A stretch of DNA of 21,511 nucleotides, taken from positions 1-21,511 of the forward strand of contig JBBQNE010000046.1 of assembly GCA_038329675.1 (NCBI GenBank), given 5' to 3'. The notes under the pieces were generated by a model. The model was not told the DNA's origin and ran no database searches. It saw only the letters and a list, made by a program, of their open reading frames with translations. How positions within the stretch are numbered: position 1 is the stretch's first letter; every line of letters starts with the position of its first letter. This DNA comes from JANXVY01 sp038329675. Lineage in GTDB: Bacteria; Pseudomonadota; Alphaproteobacteria; Rhizobiales; Hyphomicrobiaceae. Made by a program: the position numbers and the translations under genes. Shown in pieces: positions 7,796 through 15,100 of the stretch.

Positions 7796-8332
7796 CTATT
7801 CCCGTCTGAGCGCATCGATGGGGTCGAGTTTGGCGGCGCGGCTGGCGAGGACATAGCCGAAGAGGACGCCGCCGACAGTATAAAATCCGACGTCGATGTT
7901 CTTGAAGGTGCCGTTGCGATACCAGTGGTCGGCTGAGAGATACATCGCCTTTTGCGGCGCGACAGCGCACTTGATCGGCATGGGCGGCTGGGTGAAGACG
8001 GCACGACCCGACTCCAATCCGCGGACCAGTTCCCAGGTGTAGGGAGCAAGGTCATAGCGATAGTTTGATGTGACGCCGTTGCGGCCGAGCGTCGAACTCA
8101 AGCCCTCAATCTTGTTCCATTCGAGCTTGATGCCGGGACAGACGATGAGCGGCTTGTACTTGACGACGCGGCAACCCTCCAGGATCACGGCGTCGTCCTT
8201 GGGCTCCATCGCGGTGACGGCGGCCTCGACCGCAAACGCGGCCGCGGTCGGCCGGCAACACACGCAACGACTAAGAAAACCGATACGGCCGAAGACTGAT
8301 TGACGCCGCGCGACAATCAAGGCGCTTGCCAT
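7796..8332 (-). CDS. Hypothetical protein with MacB/FtsX-permease-like C-terminal end
   Basis: 178 aa if translated from the ATG at 8332; no clear ribosome-binding site precedes it. An internal ATG at 8209 (MEPKDDAV, giving 137 aa) is an alternative. The last residues, a hydrophobic stretch followed by RAAKLDPIDALRRE, look like the end of MacB/FtsX-type ABC permeases (usual motif R-A-A-R-L-D-P-I-x-A-L-R-x-E). The rest (CRVVKYKPLIVCPGIKLEWNKIEG, SNYRYDLAPYTWELVRGLESG) is not recognised and does not look like a permease. It may be a genuine small membrane-anchored protein or a rearranged permease remnant. Its 5' end contains one arm of an 18-bp inverted repeat and it lies next to the CRISPR array. 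Confidence 0.5.
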   Translation of the reverse strand: MASALIVARRQSVFGRIGFLSRCVCCRPTAAAFAVEAAVTAMEPKDDAVILEGCRVVKYKPLIVCPGIKLEWNKIEGLSSTLGRNGVTSNYRYDLAPYTWELVRGLESGRAVFTQPPMPIKCAVAPQKAMYLSADHWYRNGTFKNIDVGFYTVGGVLFGYVLASRAAKLDPIDALRRE

Positions 8333-8419
8333 CTCAAAGGCTGACGCCGATCATGATCACACTCGGCCACCGCGTCTCATCGTGATTGACGCTGGTTCTC
8401 ACCTTGATTGTCGCGCGGC
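8305..8419. repeat. 18-bp perfect inverted repeat pair, 115 bp end to end
   Basis: GCCGCGCGACAATCAAGG at 8305-8322 returns as its exact reverse complement at 8402-8419. The left arm lies in the 5' end of the small reverse-strand ORF. The right arm overlaps the first degenerate CRISPR repeat. The 79 nt between them carry no ORF. It could be a miniature inverted-repeat element, the ends of an excised insertion, or a large hairpin. No target-site duplication is evident. Confidence 0.6.
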
Positions 8420-8428
8420 ACTGAACCG
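8400..8428 (+). repeat. Degenerate CRISPR repeat upstream of the array
   Basis: This 29-nt stretch ends CGCGG..CTGAACCG like the array repeat but has lost the 5' half. It sits exactly 61 nt before the first intact repeat, leaving a 32-nt interval (8429-8460) of spacer length. The register makes chance unlikely. Confidence 0.5.
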
Positions 8429-8460
8429 TATTCATCATTCAAAGCGCAACAGAACGTTAC

Positions 8461-8776
8461 CCGTTCCCCGCACACGCGGGGCTGAACCTAGAGGTCGGGC
8501 CGCCGCGCCTTGATCGCAGGCCCGTTCCGCGCACACGCGGGGCTGAACCGTGCTATTTTCGTCGTCGGCACCGAAAACCCACCCGTTTCCCCGCACACGC
8601 GGGGCTGACCCGTTCGCGGCGCGTGATACATGCTGCCGAGTTACCCGTTCCCCGCACACGCGGGGCTGAACCGGGCCTCTTCGTTGCGCAGTCGGGTGTG
8701 TAATGCCGTTCCCCGCACACGCGGGGCTGAACCGCTCACACGATTAGCGCCAGCAACCGATCGATGCCGTTCCCCG
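8461..8776 (+). CRISPR. Short CRISPR array, type I-E-like repeats, no cas genes in window
   Basis: There are five near-intact 29-nt repeats starting at 8461, 8522, 8583, 8645 and 8706. Each has the core CCCCGCACACGCGGGG flanked by CCGTT on the left and CTGAACCG on the right. A sixth repeat at 8767 is cut to its first 10 bases. All five spacers between them are exactly 32 nt. The palindromic core and the 29/32 geometry match the type I-E family. Degeneration is visible: a CCCCG to CCGCG change in repeat 2, one inserted T and an A to C in repeat 3, a changed last base in repeat 1, and truncation of repeat 6. The orientation is read from the family repeat (GTGTTCCCCGC... form) as plus strand. 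No leader is certain and no cas gene is present, so the array is orphan or served in trans. Confidence 0.88.
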
Positions 8777-8808
8777 TAAATTCCCAGCGGGTGTGGCACA
8801 GGGCGTGT

Positions 8809-8896
8809 CCGTTCCCCGCACACGGGGGACGACGGCAGTTGGTTCTCTCGCGAAGCCAAAACTGGCCGAGCCCCCGCGCGAACGTCGTCCCCCGTG
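8809..8896. repeat. Decayed final CRISPR repeat joined to a 14-bp inverted repeat
   Basis: CCGTTCCCCGCACACG at 8809-8824 is the first half of a CRISPR repeat. It lies exactly 32 nt after the truncated repeat at 8767-8776. Its continuation CACGGGGGACGACG (8821-8834) is repeated inverted at 8883-8896, which could form a hairpin with a 48-nt loop. No T-run follows on either strand, so it is unlikely to be an intrinsic terminator. Confidence 0.5.
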
Positions 8897-9004
8897 CGAA
8901 CAAGACACGACCACTGTCCCAACTTTTGTCCCAACACCAGAGACGCGCTGGACGCGTCTGTCGCGACAAGCGCGTCGGCCATCACCGATTTTATTGGGAA
9001 AAAT

Positions 9005-9078
9005 TGGAGGCCTCGCCCAGAATTGAACTGGGGTACACGGATTTGCAATCCGCTGCGTAGCCACTCCGCCACGAGGCC
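9005..9078 (-). tRNA. tRNA-Cys (GCA)
   Basis: On the minus strand the 74-nt sequence folds as a cloverleaf. The acceptor arm is GGCCTCG/CGAGGCC. The anticodon stem GCGGA/TCCGT encloses loop TTGCAAA, giving anticodon GCA. The T-arm is CCCAG-TTCAATT-CTGGG. Discriminator T, usual for tRNA-Cys, and an encoded CCA follow (9005-9008 on the plus strand). Genomic islands often border tRNA genes; this one separates the CRISPR/DGR side from the core genes. Confidence 0.95.
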
Positions 9079-9470
9079 CCGCCTGGGCTGTGGCGAGCCC
9101 GGCTAGCGCTCACGTCGGTATCACGCGCATCCGCGCTGCACAAGCTGCGGCAGGCGCCGTCAATCCCGACGGCTTGCCCGACTGTCGGTTTGATTGCTTC
9201 CCCGGCTGCTGGTCTGACTGCGCGGATTTTGGCGTGTACTCGAGGCCTTCCGCCTGCGTCGTTCCCGCGCGCCAGTCAGGCCCGTTCAGTGACCCGCCCC
9301 TTGTCGGGTTTTGGTCAATCTACCGAACACGGATTGCAGCACTGTCTCAAAATCGTTGCGCGCTTAACCCGGATTTAACCGTCCGTGACTTAGGTTCGTG
9401 GTTGTCGAACTCACGTAGCCCGCAGGCCGCGATGTACCGCGGGCAGCCTGCCCTAATAGGTAATCACACC
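9079..9470 (+). other. Non-coding leader upstream of the outer-membrane protein gene
   Basis: These 392 nt between tRNA-Cys and the omp start codon are open in the omp frame from 9090, but the translation is not protein-like and lacks a signal peptide. Just before the gene, GCAGGC (9422-9427) pairs with GCCTGC (9446-9451), and CGCG (9428-9431) with CGCG (9438-9441). This gives a hairpin about 20 nt before the start codon. It may affect mRNA stability or translation. I see no confident promoter. Confidence 0.4.
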
Positions 9471-10403
9471 ATGAAACTCGTCTCCCTCGCGGGCGTCGCC
9501 GCAGCTGCCGTGATTGCTGCCGCCGGGCTTGCCACGCCGGCGTCAGCAGCCGACCTTCGGGGCATGAAGGACGGCTACGCCGCCCCTCTGCCTCAGGTGC
9601 AGCATGGCGCCGCTGGCCCCTGCTATTTCCGCGCTGACGTTGGCTATTCGTTTTCGCAAGATCCTGAAGTGAAGTGGCCCGTCAACAACGTTGATCGGGT
9701 GACGGATATCAACCCGGCCTTCGACCCGATACTTGATCCGCGCCCCTTTATCACGACTGAAACAACGACGTTCCTGACCGACCAAGTCGCCAACGCCACA
9801 ATCGAAAACACGTGGTTTGGCGAAGGCGGAATTGGTTGTTCGTTCGGCGGTTCGCGCGGCGTCCGCGTTGAGGCGATACTCGGCTACCACGGCGAGCGCA
9901 AGATTGACGGCGAGCCAGGGTTTTTCACGCTGACGGAGACCAACCTTGGTATAGTCAATGCGCCCGTTGTGACGGACGATCCGCTGCACACCAGCCTGCG
10001 CACCTACACCTTGATGGTCAACGCCTACAAAGATTTCGGCAACTTCGGCGGCTTCATTCCCTACGTGGGCGCTGGCATCGGCGCCGCCTACCACCAGTTG
10101 GACGACATCTCCTTTACTGGCAACCCGCAGCTCACCAATCGTATTCGCGGCAACAATGATCTGGCGTTCGCTTGGGCGCTGATGGCTGGCGTCGGCTACC
10201 AGATCAGCGACAAGGCGATCCTAGACGTCGGCTACCGCTACATCGACTTGGGCAAGATCGCGTCACAGCGCTCCGACAGCGCCGGCTTCGTTAATCCAGC
10301 CGTCAACATCGACGACCTCACCGCCCATGAGATCAAGGTCGGTCTGCGCTACCACTTCGGCGGCGATTGCTGCGCGGCTCCAGCCTCGGCATCGTTCAAG
10401 TAA
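9471..10403 (+). CDS. Outer-membrane beta-barrel protein (Omp25/RopB-like)
   Basis: 310 aa from the ATG at 9471. A clear Sec signal peptide (MKLVSLAGV, Ala-rich core, cleavage after ATPASA at residue 26) fixes this start, although the frame is open further upstream. The mature part begins ADLRGMKDGYAAPLP, like many rhizobial porin-like proteins. Alternating amphipathic strands with aromatic ends follow (YFRADVGYSFSQDP, WFGEGGIGCSFGGSRGVRVEAILGYHG, FIPYVGAGIGAAYHQ, AILDVGYRYIDLGKI, HEIKVGLRYHFGG), as expected of an 8-stranded OmpA-like or Omp25-type barrel. A short tail with two Cys follows the last strand, which is slightly unusual. It is a single-gene unit with its own terminator. Its likely role is as a structural outer-membrane protein. 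Confidence 0.88.
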   Translation: MKLVSLAGVAAAAVIAAAGLATPASAADLRGMKDGYAAPLPQVQHGAAGPCYFRADVGYSFSQDPEVKWPVNNVDRVTDINPAFDPILDPRPFITTETTTFLTDQVANATIENTWFGEGGIGCSFGGSRGVRVEAILGYHGERKIDGEPGFFTLTETNLGIVNAPVVTDDPLHTSLRTYTLMVNAYKDFGNFGGFIPYVGAGIGAAYHQLDDISFTGNPQLTNRIRGNNDLAFAWALMAGVGYQISDKAILDVGYRYIDLGKIASQRSDSAGFVNPAVNIDDLTAHEIKVGLRYHFGGDCCAAPASASFK

Positions 10404-10456
10404 CACCCTTAAAAGTGTCCCGCTCAGGGGCCGGTATCTCCCAAAACTCCTGCAAA

Positions 10457-10487
10457 CAGGCCGCTCGAAAGGGTGGCCTGCTTTTTT
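10457..10487 (+). terminator. Rho-independent terminator of the omp gene
   Basis: CAGGCCGC (10457-10464) pairs with GTGGCCTG (10473-10480), with one G-T wobble and an 8-nt loop. A run of six T follows at 10482-10487. It sits 53 nt past the stop codon. Confidence 0.85.
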
Positions 10488-10535
10488 ATGTGCCCGCGAC
10501 GAATACAGCGATTGAAGTCCGCCCTGACTTGGCCG

Positions 10536-10564
10536 TTGATTTTGACCGGGTCCTACCGATATAT
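10536..10564 (+). promoter_or_regulatory. Candidate sigma-70 promoter for tRNA-Leu
   Basis: TTGATT (10536-10541) and ATATAT (10559-10564) are 17 nt apart. Initiation would fall about 60 nt before the mature tRNA 5' end. This rests on motif match only. Confidence 0.4.
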
Positions 10565-10632
10565 GTCCGCGTTCATAGGTGTGCCGACCAGCCTTCGGGC
10601 TTTGCTTGGTAGGCGCGCCGTTGACTTAGAAT

Positions 10633-10716
10633 GCGGGCGTGGTGGAATTGGTAGACACACCAGATTTAGGTTCTGACGGCCTAGCCGTGGGGGTTCAAGT
10701 CCCTCCGCCCGCACCA
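10633..10716 (+). tRNA. tRNA-Leu (UAG)
   Basis: 84 nt with an encoded CCA. The acceptor arm is GCGGGCG/CGCCCGC. The anticodon loop TTTAGGT within CCAGA/TCTG gives UAG. A long variable arm (ACGGCCTAGCCGT region) marks a class II tRNA, and the T-arm is GGGGG-TTCAAGT-CCCTC. It reads CUN codons and precedes tig. Confidence 0.95.
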
Positions 10717-10876
10717 CTGCCACCGACGGACCGGACTACGACGGGACGCCGTTAGACGATAACGCATCGAGACGCTGTCCTGCGGCCGTTGCCGCGCGCT
10801 CCGGCCGATCGCACACGATGAACCGGCCGCGTTACAACGGCCCCGATGTAATGCTTTGGCGAGAGACAGGACGACG

Positions 10877-12232
10877 ATGCAAGTAACCGAAGCAAATCTG
10901 GATGGCCTAAAGCGGACCCTGACCGTGGTGGTTCCGGTGGCTGACATCAACGCGCGTTTTGAAACGCGGCTGACCGATCTCAAAGGGCGGGTCCAAATCA
11001 AAGGTTTTCGGCCCGGACACGTGCCAGCTGTTCACATTAAAAAGCTGTATGGCCGCGCCGTGATGGGCGAAGTGCTGGACGAAGCCATCAAGGATTCGAG
11101 CCTCAAAGCCATTGAGGAGCGCAAAGAGCGTCCCGCGATGCAGCCCGAAATCAAGCTGCCGGAAGACAAAGACGTCATGTCCCAGGTCATGGATGGCAAG
11201 GCCGATCTGTCCTATTCGATGACATTTGAGGTCCTGCCGCAGGTCGAGGTCGCCGATTTTGCAACCCTAAAACTCGAGCGCGTCGTGGCCGATGTCGATG
11301 CGCCCGACGTTGAAGCCGCTCTTGCCCGATTGGTCGATGGCAATATCACCTTCACCGACGATCCCGCCCGCACCGCCGATGATGGAGACCGTGCCGTCAT
11401 CGACTTTATCGGTCGCATCGACGGCGAAGCGTTCGAAGGCGGATCGGCGGAAGACGCTTCGATCGTGATCGGGCAAGGCCAATTTATTCCAGGGTTTGAA
11501 GAAGGTCTCAAAGGAGCCAAGGCTGGCGATCAGCGCACGGTTGAGGCGAAGTTTCCAGCTGAGTATCAAATGCCAACGCTGGCTGGCAAAACGGCGCTAT
11601 TCGACGTCACCATCAAAGCCGTCGGCGTGCCACAGCGTCCCATCGTCGACGACGAATTCGCCAAGACGCTCGGCGCGACCGACATGGATAACCTGCGCTC
11701 GCTTGTTCGGGAGCAGCTCCAGCGCGAATTGGATCAGGCCACACGATTGAAATTAAAGCGCGAATTGCTCGATGAACTCGACCGGGCCCATACCTTTGAG
11801 TTGCCGTCGGGCCTAGTCAATCACGAGTTCGAGCAGATCTGGAACCAGCTTCAGGCCAGCTTGAAGCGCGAGAACAAGTCGCTTGCCGATGAAGGCAAGA
11901 CCGAGGACGAAGCGCGCGCCGAGTACCGCAAGATCGCCGAACGCCGCGTCCGATTGGGCTTGCTTGTTGGCGAGATCGGAGACCGCAACAAAATCGAAGT
12001 CACACAAGATGAGTTGCGACGCGCCCTTATCGAACGGGCCCGTCAGTTCCCGGGCCAAGAGCGAATGGTCTACGAATACTTCGAAAAGACACCTGGCGCC
12101 GTCGCAGAACTACGCGCGCCGATCTTTGAGGAAAAGGTTGTGGACTATATGCTCGATCAAGCCTCTCCGGCCGAACGGAAAGTTAGCAAGGAAGAGTTGT
12201 TCAAACTCGCCGAAGAAGCCACACGTGTTTGA
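10877..12232 (+). CDS. tig: Trigger factor, ribosome-associated chaperone and peptidyl-prolyl isomerase
   Basis: 451 aa from the ATG at 10877 (MQVTEANLDGLKRTL, preceded by ACAGGA); an in-frame TTG at 10856 is less likely. The N-terminal ribosome-docking domain carries the signature GFRPGHVP at residues 43-50. An FKBP-type PPIase domain follows at about 155-245 (DGDRAVIDFIGRIDG, FIPGFEEGLKGAKAGD). The rest is the helical C-terminal chaperone domain. The length is normal for the family. It acts in the cytoplasm on nascent chains at the ribosomal exit near L23. It precedes clpP, clpX and lon as in many proteobacteria. A 13-bp tandem repeat begins at its stop codon. Confidence 0.97.
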   Translation: MQVTEANLDGLKRTLTVVVPVADINARFETRLTDLKGRVQIKGFRPGHVPAVHIKKLYGRAVMGEVLDEAIKDSSLKAIEERKERPAMQPEIKLPEDKDVMSQVMDGKADLSYSMTFEVLPQVEVADFATLKLERVVADVDAPDVEAALARLVDGNITFTDDPARTADDGDRAVIDFIGRIDGEAFEGGSAEDASIVIGQGQFIPGFEEGLKGAKAGDQRTVEAKFPAEYQMPTLAGKTALFDVTIKAVGVPQRPIVDDEFAKTLGATDMDNLRSLVREQLQRELDQATRLKLKRELLDELDRAHTFELPSGLVNHEFEQIWNQLQASLKRENKSLADEGKTEDEARAEYRKIAERRVRLGLLVGEIGDRNKIEVTQDELRRALIERARQFPGQERMVYEYFEKTPGAVAELRAPIFEEKVVDYMLDQASPAERKVSKEELFKLAEEATRV

Positions 12233-12282
12233 ACGACGCGCCTGAACCACGAGCTTGAACGACGAGTTCGAAAGACGAGTTG
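12231..12282 (+). repeat. Four tandem copies of a 13-bp repeat after tig
   Basis: The units are GAACGACGCGCCT, GAACCACGAGCTT, GAACGACGAGTTC and GAAAGACGAGTTG, with no gaps. The first unit overlaps the tig stop codon. Consensus GAAcgACGAGtTn. A T-run (12295-12300) lies soon after but has no strong stem before it. Confidence 0.75.
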
Positions 12283-12502
12283 GCCCGATGCCGATTTTTT
12301 GCAACGCGAACGTGTGCAGTCTGCGTCGGCACAACGCGTTTTAGAGTCATTGCGGCGCGACCCGTTTCGGCGCAATCCGCGTTTAAAACGTAGTCGGGCT
12401 CTACCGCCGACCGACAGATGTCGCCAATGCACGGCACCAGGCTGGGCGAATGGTATCATAGAAGCTTATTCCCACGACACACGACCCCTGAGGGAGCACG
12501 TT

Positions 12503-13120
12503 ATGCCTTACTGGCCGACAGTCATCGAGCAGACGAACCGCGGCGAGAAGCAGTTCGATCTTTTGTCGCGGATGCTGCAGGACCGCATCGTGTTCGTCGT
12601 GGGGCCTGTCAACGACGAGATGGCAAGCTCAGTTTGCCTTCAGCTGTTGTTCTTGGAGTCGCAAAACCCCAAGAAAGAAATCTCCATGTATATCAATTCG
12701 CCCGGCGGGGCCGTGACGTCGGGCATGGCGATCTACGACACCATGCAATTCATCAAGTCGCCGGTTGCGACACTTTGCATGGGGCAAGCTGCATCGATGG
12801 GGTCGCTGCTGCTTTGTGCAGGCCAAAAGGACATGCGCTTCTGCCTGCCCAACGCCCGTGTCATGGTCCATCAGCCGTCTGGCGGGTTCCAGGGTCAAGC
12901 TTCCGACATCCAGCGCCATGCCGAGGATATCGTGAAGATCAAGCGGCGGCTGAACGAGATTTACGTCAAGCATACCGGTCAACCTTACGACAAGATCGAG
13001 TACACGCTGGATCGCGACTACTTCATGTCGGCTGATCAAGCACAGGAATTTGGTATTGTTGACAAGGTGTTGAACTCGCGCGACGAAGTCGCTGACCTGC
13101 TCGATACGAAGAAGCCGTGA
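12503..13120 (+). CDS. clpP: ATP-dependent Clp protease proteolytic subunit ClpP
   Basis: 205 aa from the ATG at 12503, preceded by GAGGGAG; the frame is open further upstream, but the family start matches here. The serine-protease triad is complete: Ser98 in GQAASMGS, His123 in MVHQPSGG and Asp172 in LDRDYF. The glycine-rich substrate-binding segment is YINSPGGAVTSGMAIYD. ClpP forms a tetradecameric barrel in the cytoplasm and degrades substrates unfolded by ClpX, encoded next. The gene ends in a long inverted repeat that overlaps its stop codon. Confidence 0.98.
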   Translation: MPYWPTVIEQTNRGEKQFDLLSRMLQDRIVFVVGPVNDEMASSVCLQLLFLESQNPKKEISMYINSPGGAVTSGMAIYDTMQFIKSPVATLCMGQAASMGSLLLCAGQKDMRFCLPNARVMVHQPSGGFQGQASDIQRHAEDIVKIKRRLNEIYVKHTGQPYDKIEYTLDRDYFMSADQAQEFGIVDKVLNSRDEVADLLDTKKP

Positions 13121-13163
13121 CAAAAAATGGCGGAAAAGTTCCGCTTCCGTTCCGTTTTGTCAC
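13117..13163 (+). other. Nested hairpin between clpP and clpX
   Basis: GTGACAAAA (13117-13125, containing the clpP stop) pairs perfectly with TTTTGTCAC (13155-13163). Inside it GCGGAA (13130-13135) pairs with TTCCGC (13139-13144) around a 3-nt loop. The A-tract/T-tract ends resemble a terminator or a 3'-end stabiliser, which would set ClpP and ClpX levels apart. No free T-run follows. Confidence 0.55.
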
Positions 13164-13336
13164 GTCAGTGTTGCATAAGGTTCATAGCCGCAGCCATGGC
13201 GCTCGCCCTCGAATTAAGTCATCCTTGATTCAGACCGCCGATGCGTGCTGTCTTTAGATGGTCTGGGCGGTAGGCTCGCGAAAGCGTGGTCGACGGAAAC
13301 CTCGGTGTGGTCGTGGCCGCACCGATCTGGGATAGA

Positions 13337-14599
13337 ATGATGGCTCCTCCACAGGAACGGAATACGCTGTACTGCTCCTTTTGCGGCAAGAGCCAGCACG
13401 AGGTACGCAAGCTCATCGCGGGACCAACCGTTTTCATTTGCGATGAATGCGTCGAGCTGTGCATGGACATCATCCGCGAAGAAAACAAAAACACGCTTGT
13501 GAAGTCGCGTGACGGCGTCCCAACGCCGCAAGAGATCTGCACCGTCCTCGACAGTTATGTGATCGGGCAATATCACGCCAAGCGCGTGTTGTCGGTTGCG
13601 GTCCACAATCATTTCAAGCGCTTAAACCACGCCAGTAAGAACAACGACGTCGAACTTGCCAAATCAAACATTCTGCTCGTCGGCCCAACGGGGTGCGGCA
13701 AGACGCTGCTGGCCCAGACGCTGGCGCGCATCCTCGACGTGCCCTTTACGATGGCCGATGCGACGACGCTCACCGAGGCTGGCTATGTCGGCGAAGACGT
13801 CGAGAACATTATTTTGAAGCTGTTGCAGGCGGCCGATTATAACGTCGAGCGTGCGCAGCGCGGCATCGTCTACATTGACGAAGTCGACAAGATCAGTCGC
13901 AAGTCGGACAATCCGTCAATCACGCGCGACGTGTCGGGCGAGGGTGTCCAACAGGCGTTGTTGAAGATCATGGAAGGCACCGTTGCGAGCGTGCCACCGC
14001 AGGGCGGACGCAAGCATCCCCAGCAGGAATTCCTGCAAGTCGACACCACGAACATTCTGTTTATTTGCGGCGGGGCGTTCGCTGGTCTCGAAAAGATCAT
14101 CGCGCGGCGCGGTAAGGGGACATCGATCGGCTTTAGCGCCAAGGTCACTGGGCCCGACGAGCGTCGCACGGGTGAAATCCTACGGAATGTTGAGCCGGAA
14201 GATCTACTGAAGTTCGGCCTGATCCCCGAGTTTATCGGACGGCTCCCGGTCATCGCGACGCTCGAAGACCTCGATGAACCAGCCCTCGTCCAAATTCTGA
14301 CCGAGCCAAAGAACGCGCTCGTCAAGCAGTATCAACGCCTGTTTGAGATGGAAGACGTCAAGCTGACGCTGACGCTGGACGCGCTGAAAGCGATTGCCCG
14401 GCGCGCGATTGAACGTAAGACCGGTGCTCGCGGGTTGCGGTCGATCATGGAACAGATCCTGCTCGATTTGATGTTTGAACTGCCCGCACTCAAAGGCGTC
14501 GAGGAGGTCGTAATCGGCCCCGAAGTCGTCGATGGCGTGGCCAAGCCACTCCGCATCTACTCCGATCGCGCCGAAGAAAAGGGTTCAACGGCATCTTGA
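13337..14599 (+). CDS. clpX: ClpX, AAA+ unfoldase of the Clp protease
   Basis: 420 aa from the ATG at 13337; a second ATG follows directly at 13340, and the frame is open back to a GTG at 13286. The zinc-binding domain has Cys13, Cys16, Cys35 and Cys38 (CSFC...CDEC). The AAA+ core shows Walker A GPTGCGKT at 116-123, pore loop GYVG at about 149-152, Walker B IVYIDEVDK with Asp181 and Glu182, and a C-terminal sensor domain with GARGLRSIMEQILLDLMFELP. It unfolds ssrA-tagged and adaptor-delivered substrates into ClpP. A gap of 216 nt from clpP, containing the hairpin above, leaves room for its own promoter. Confidence 0.97.
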   Translation: MMAPPQERNTLYCSFCGKSQHEVRKLIAGPTVFICDECVELCMDIIREENKNTLVKSRDGVPTPQEICTVLDSYVIGQYHAKRVLSVAVHNHFKRLNHASKNNDVELAKSNILLVGPTGCGKTLLAQTLARILDVPFTMADATTLTEAGYVGEDVENIILKLLQAADYNVERAQRGIVYIDEVDKISRKSDNPSITRDVSGEGVQQALLKIMEGTVASVPPQGGRKHPQQEFLQVDTTNILFICGGAFAGLEKIIARRGKGTSIGFSAKVTGPDERRTGEILRNVEPEDLLKFGLIPEFIGRLPVIATLEDLDEPALVQILTEPKNALVKQYQRLFEMEDVKLTLTLDALKAIARRAIERKTGARGLRSIMEQILLDLMFELPALKGVEEVVIGPEVVDGVAKPLRIYSDRAEEKGSTAS

Positions 14600-15100
14600 G
14601 CGGTAGATCGGACGGCGGCGTCCGCTCGGCAACTGGTGCGTTGAGCACTGGCTGGGCGGCGCATCGGTCCAACGGACAATGTCGGCCACGCAGGTAGATC
14701 GATCTGGTCGCAATTCGAACGTTAGCGAGACAGAGCGACGCTTCGCAGTCGGCAATCACGATCAGGTAACTTCTGCGCGTTCACATCCAGATACCTGTCT
14801 CGACGTTGAAGCTGTTGTGACGTAGGTCGGCCCGTTGTGGACGAAAGTTCAGGACCAGCGGACTTGAAGCGCCACGTCGCAGGGCCATCTTGTATCTTCC
14901 AGCGCGGCGGGAACGTCGCGAAGGGCCGTAGTTATCGGCGGTCAGTGCCGAAGTTTTAGGCGCCGTCGCGAATTACTGACACGTGAGCCATGATCGTGGA
15001 CAGTTGTCGCCGCTAATGGGACAGGTCCGCGAGGCATGATAGGCTCGTTTCCACAAGGTCGAGCCATTCGGGTTCGGCATTCAAAGATAGGTATCGCATC
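14600..15100 (+). other. 501-nt clpX-lon intergenic region without a gene
   Basis: No ORF here looks protein-like on either strand. CGGACG/CGTCCG (14609-14614 and 14619-14624) forms a hairpin just after clpX without a T-run. A possible heat-shock promoter is listed separately. The rest shows no structure I can name. Confidence 0.5.
14863..14890 (+). promoter_or_regulatory. Possible RpoH (sigma-32) promoter for lon
   Basis: CTTGAA (14863-14868) and CCATCT (14885-14890) are separated by 16 nt, resembling the RpoH CTTGAA/CCATNT pattern. Lon is a known RpoH target in proteobacteria. The implied leader is about 200 nt, which is long. Motif match only. Confidence 0.35.

Noticed and set aside
8435..9072. 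Reverse-strand ORFs across the CRISPR array with recurring APRVRG peptides
   Set aside because: The recurring peptide is the translation of the CRISPR repeat, a common false gene call. The ORF end also runs through tRNA-Cys.
9005..9078. tRNA-Cys as an attachment site with a direct repeat of its 3' end
   Set aside because: I found no second copy of the tRNA 3' end elsewhere in the window and no integrase gene.
9090..9470. Longer N-terminus for the outer-membrane protein
   Set aside because: The added 127 residues are not protein-like and would bury the signal peptide that begins at 9471.
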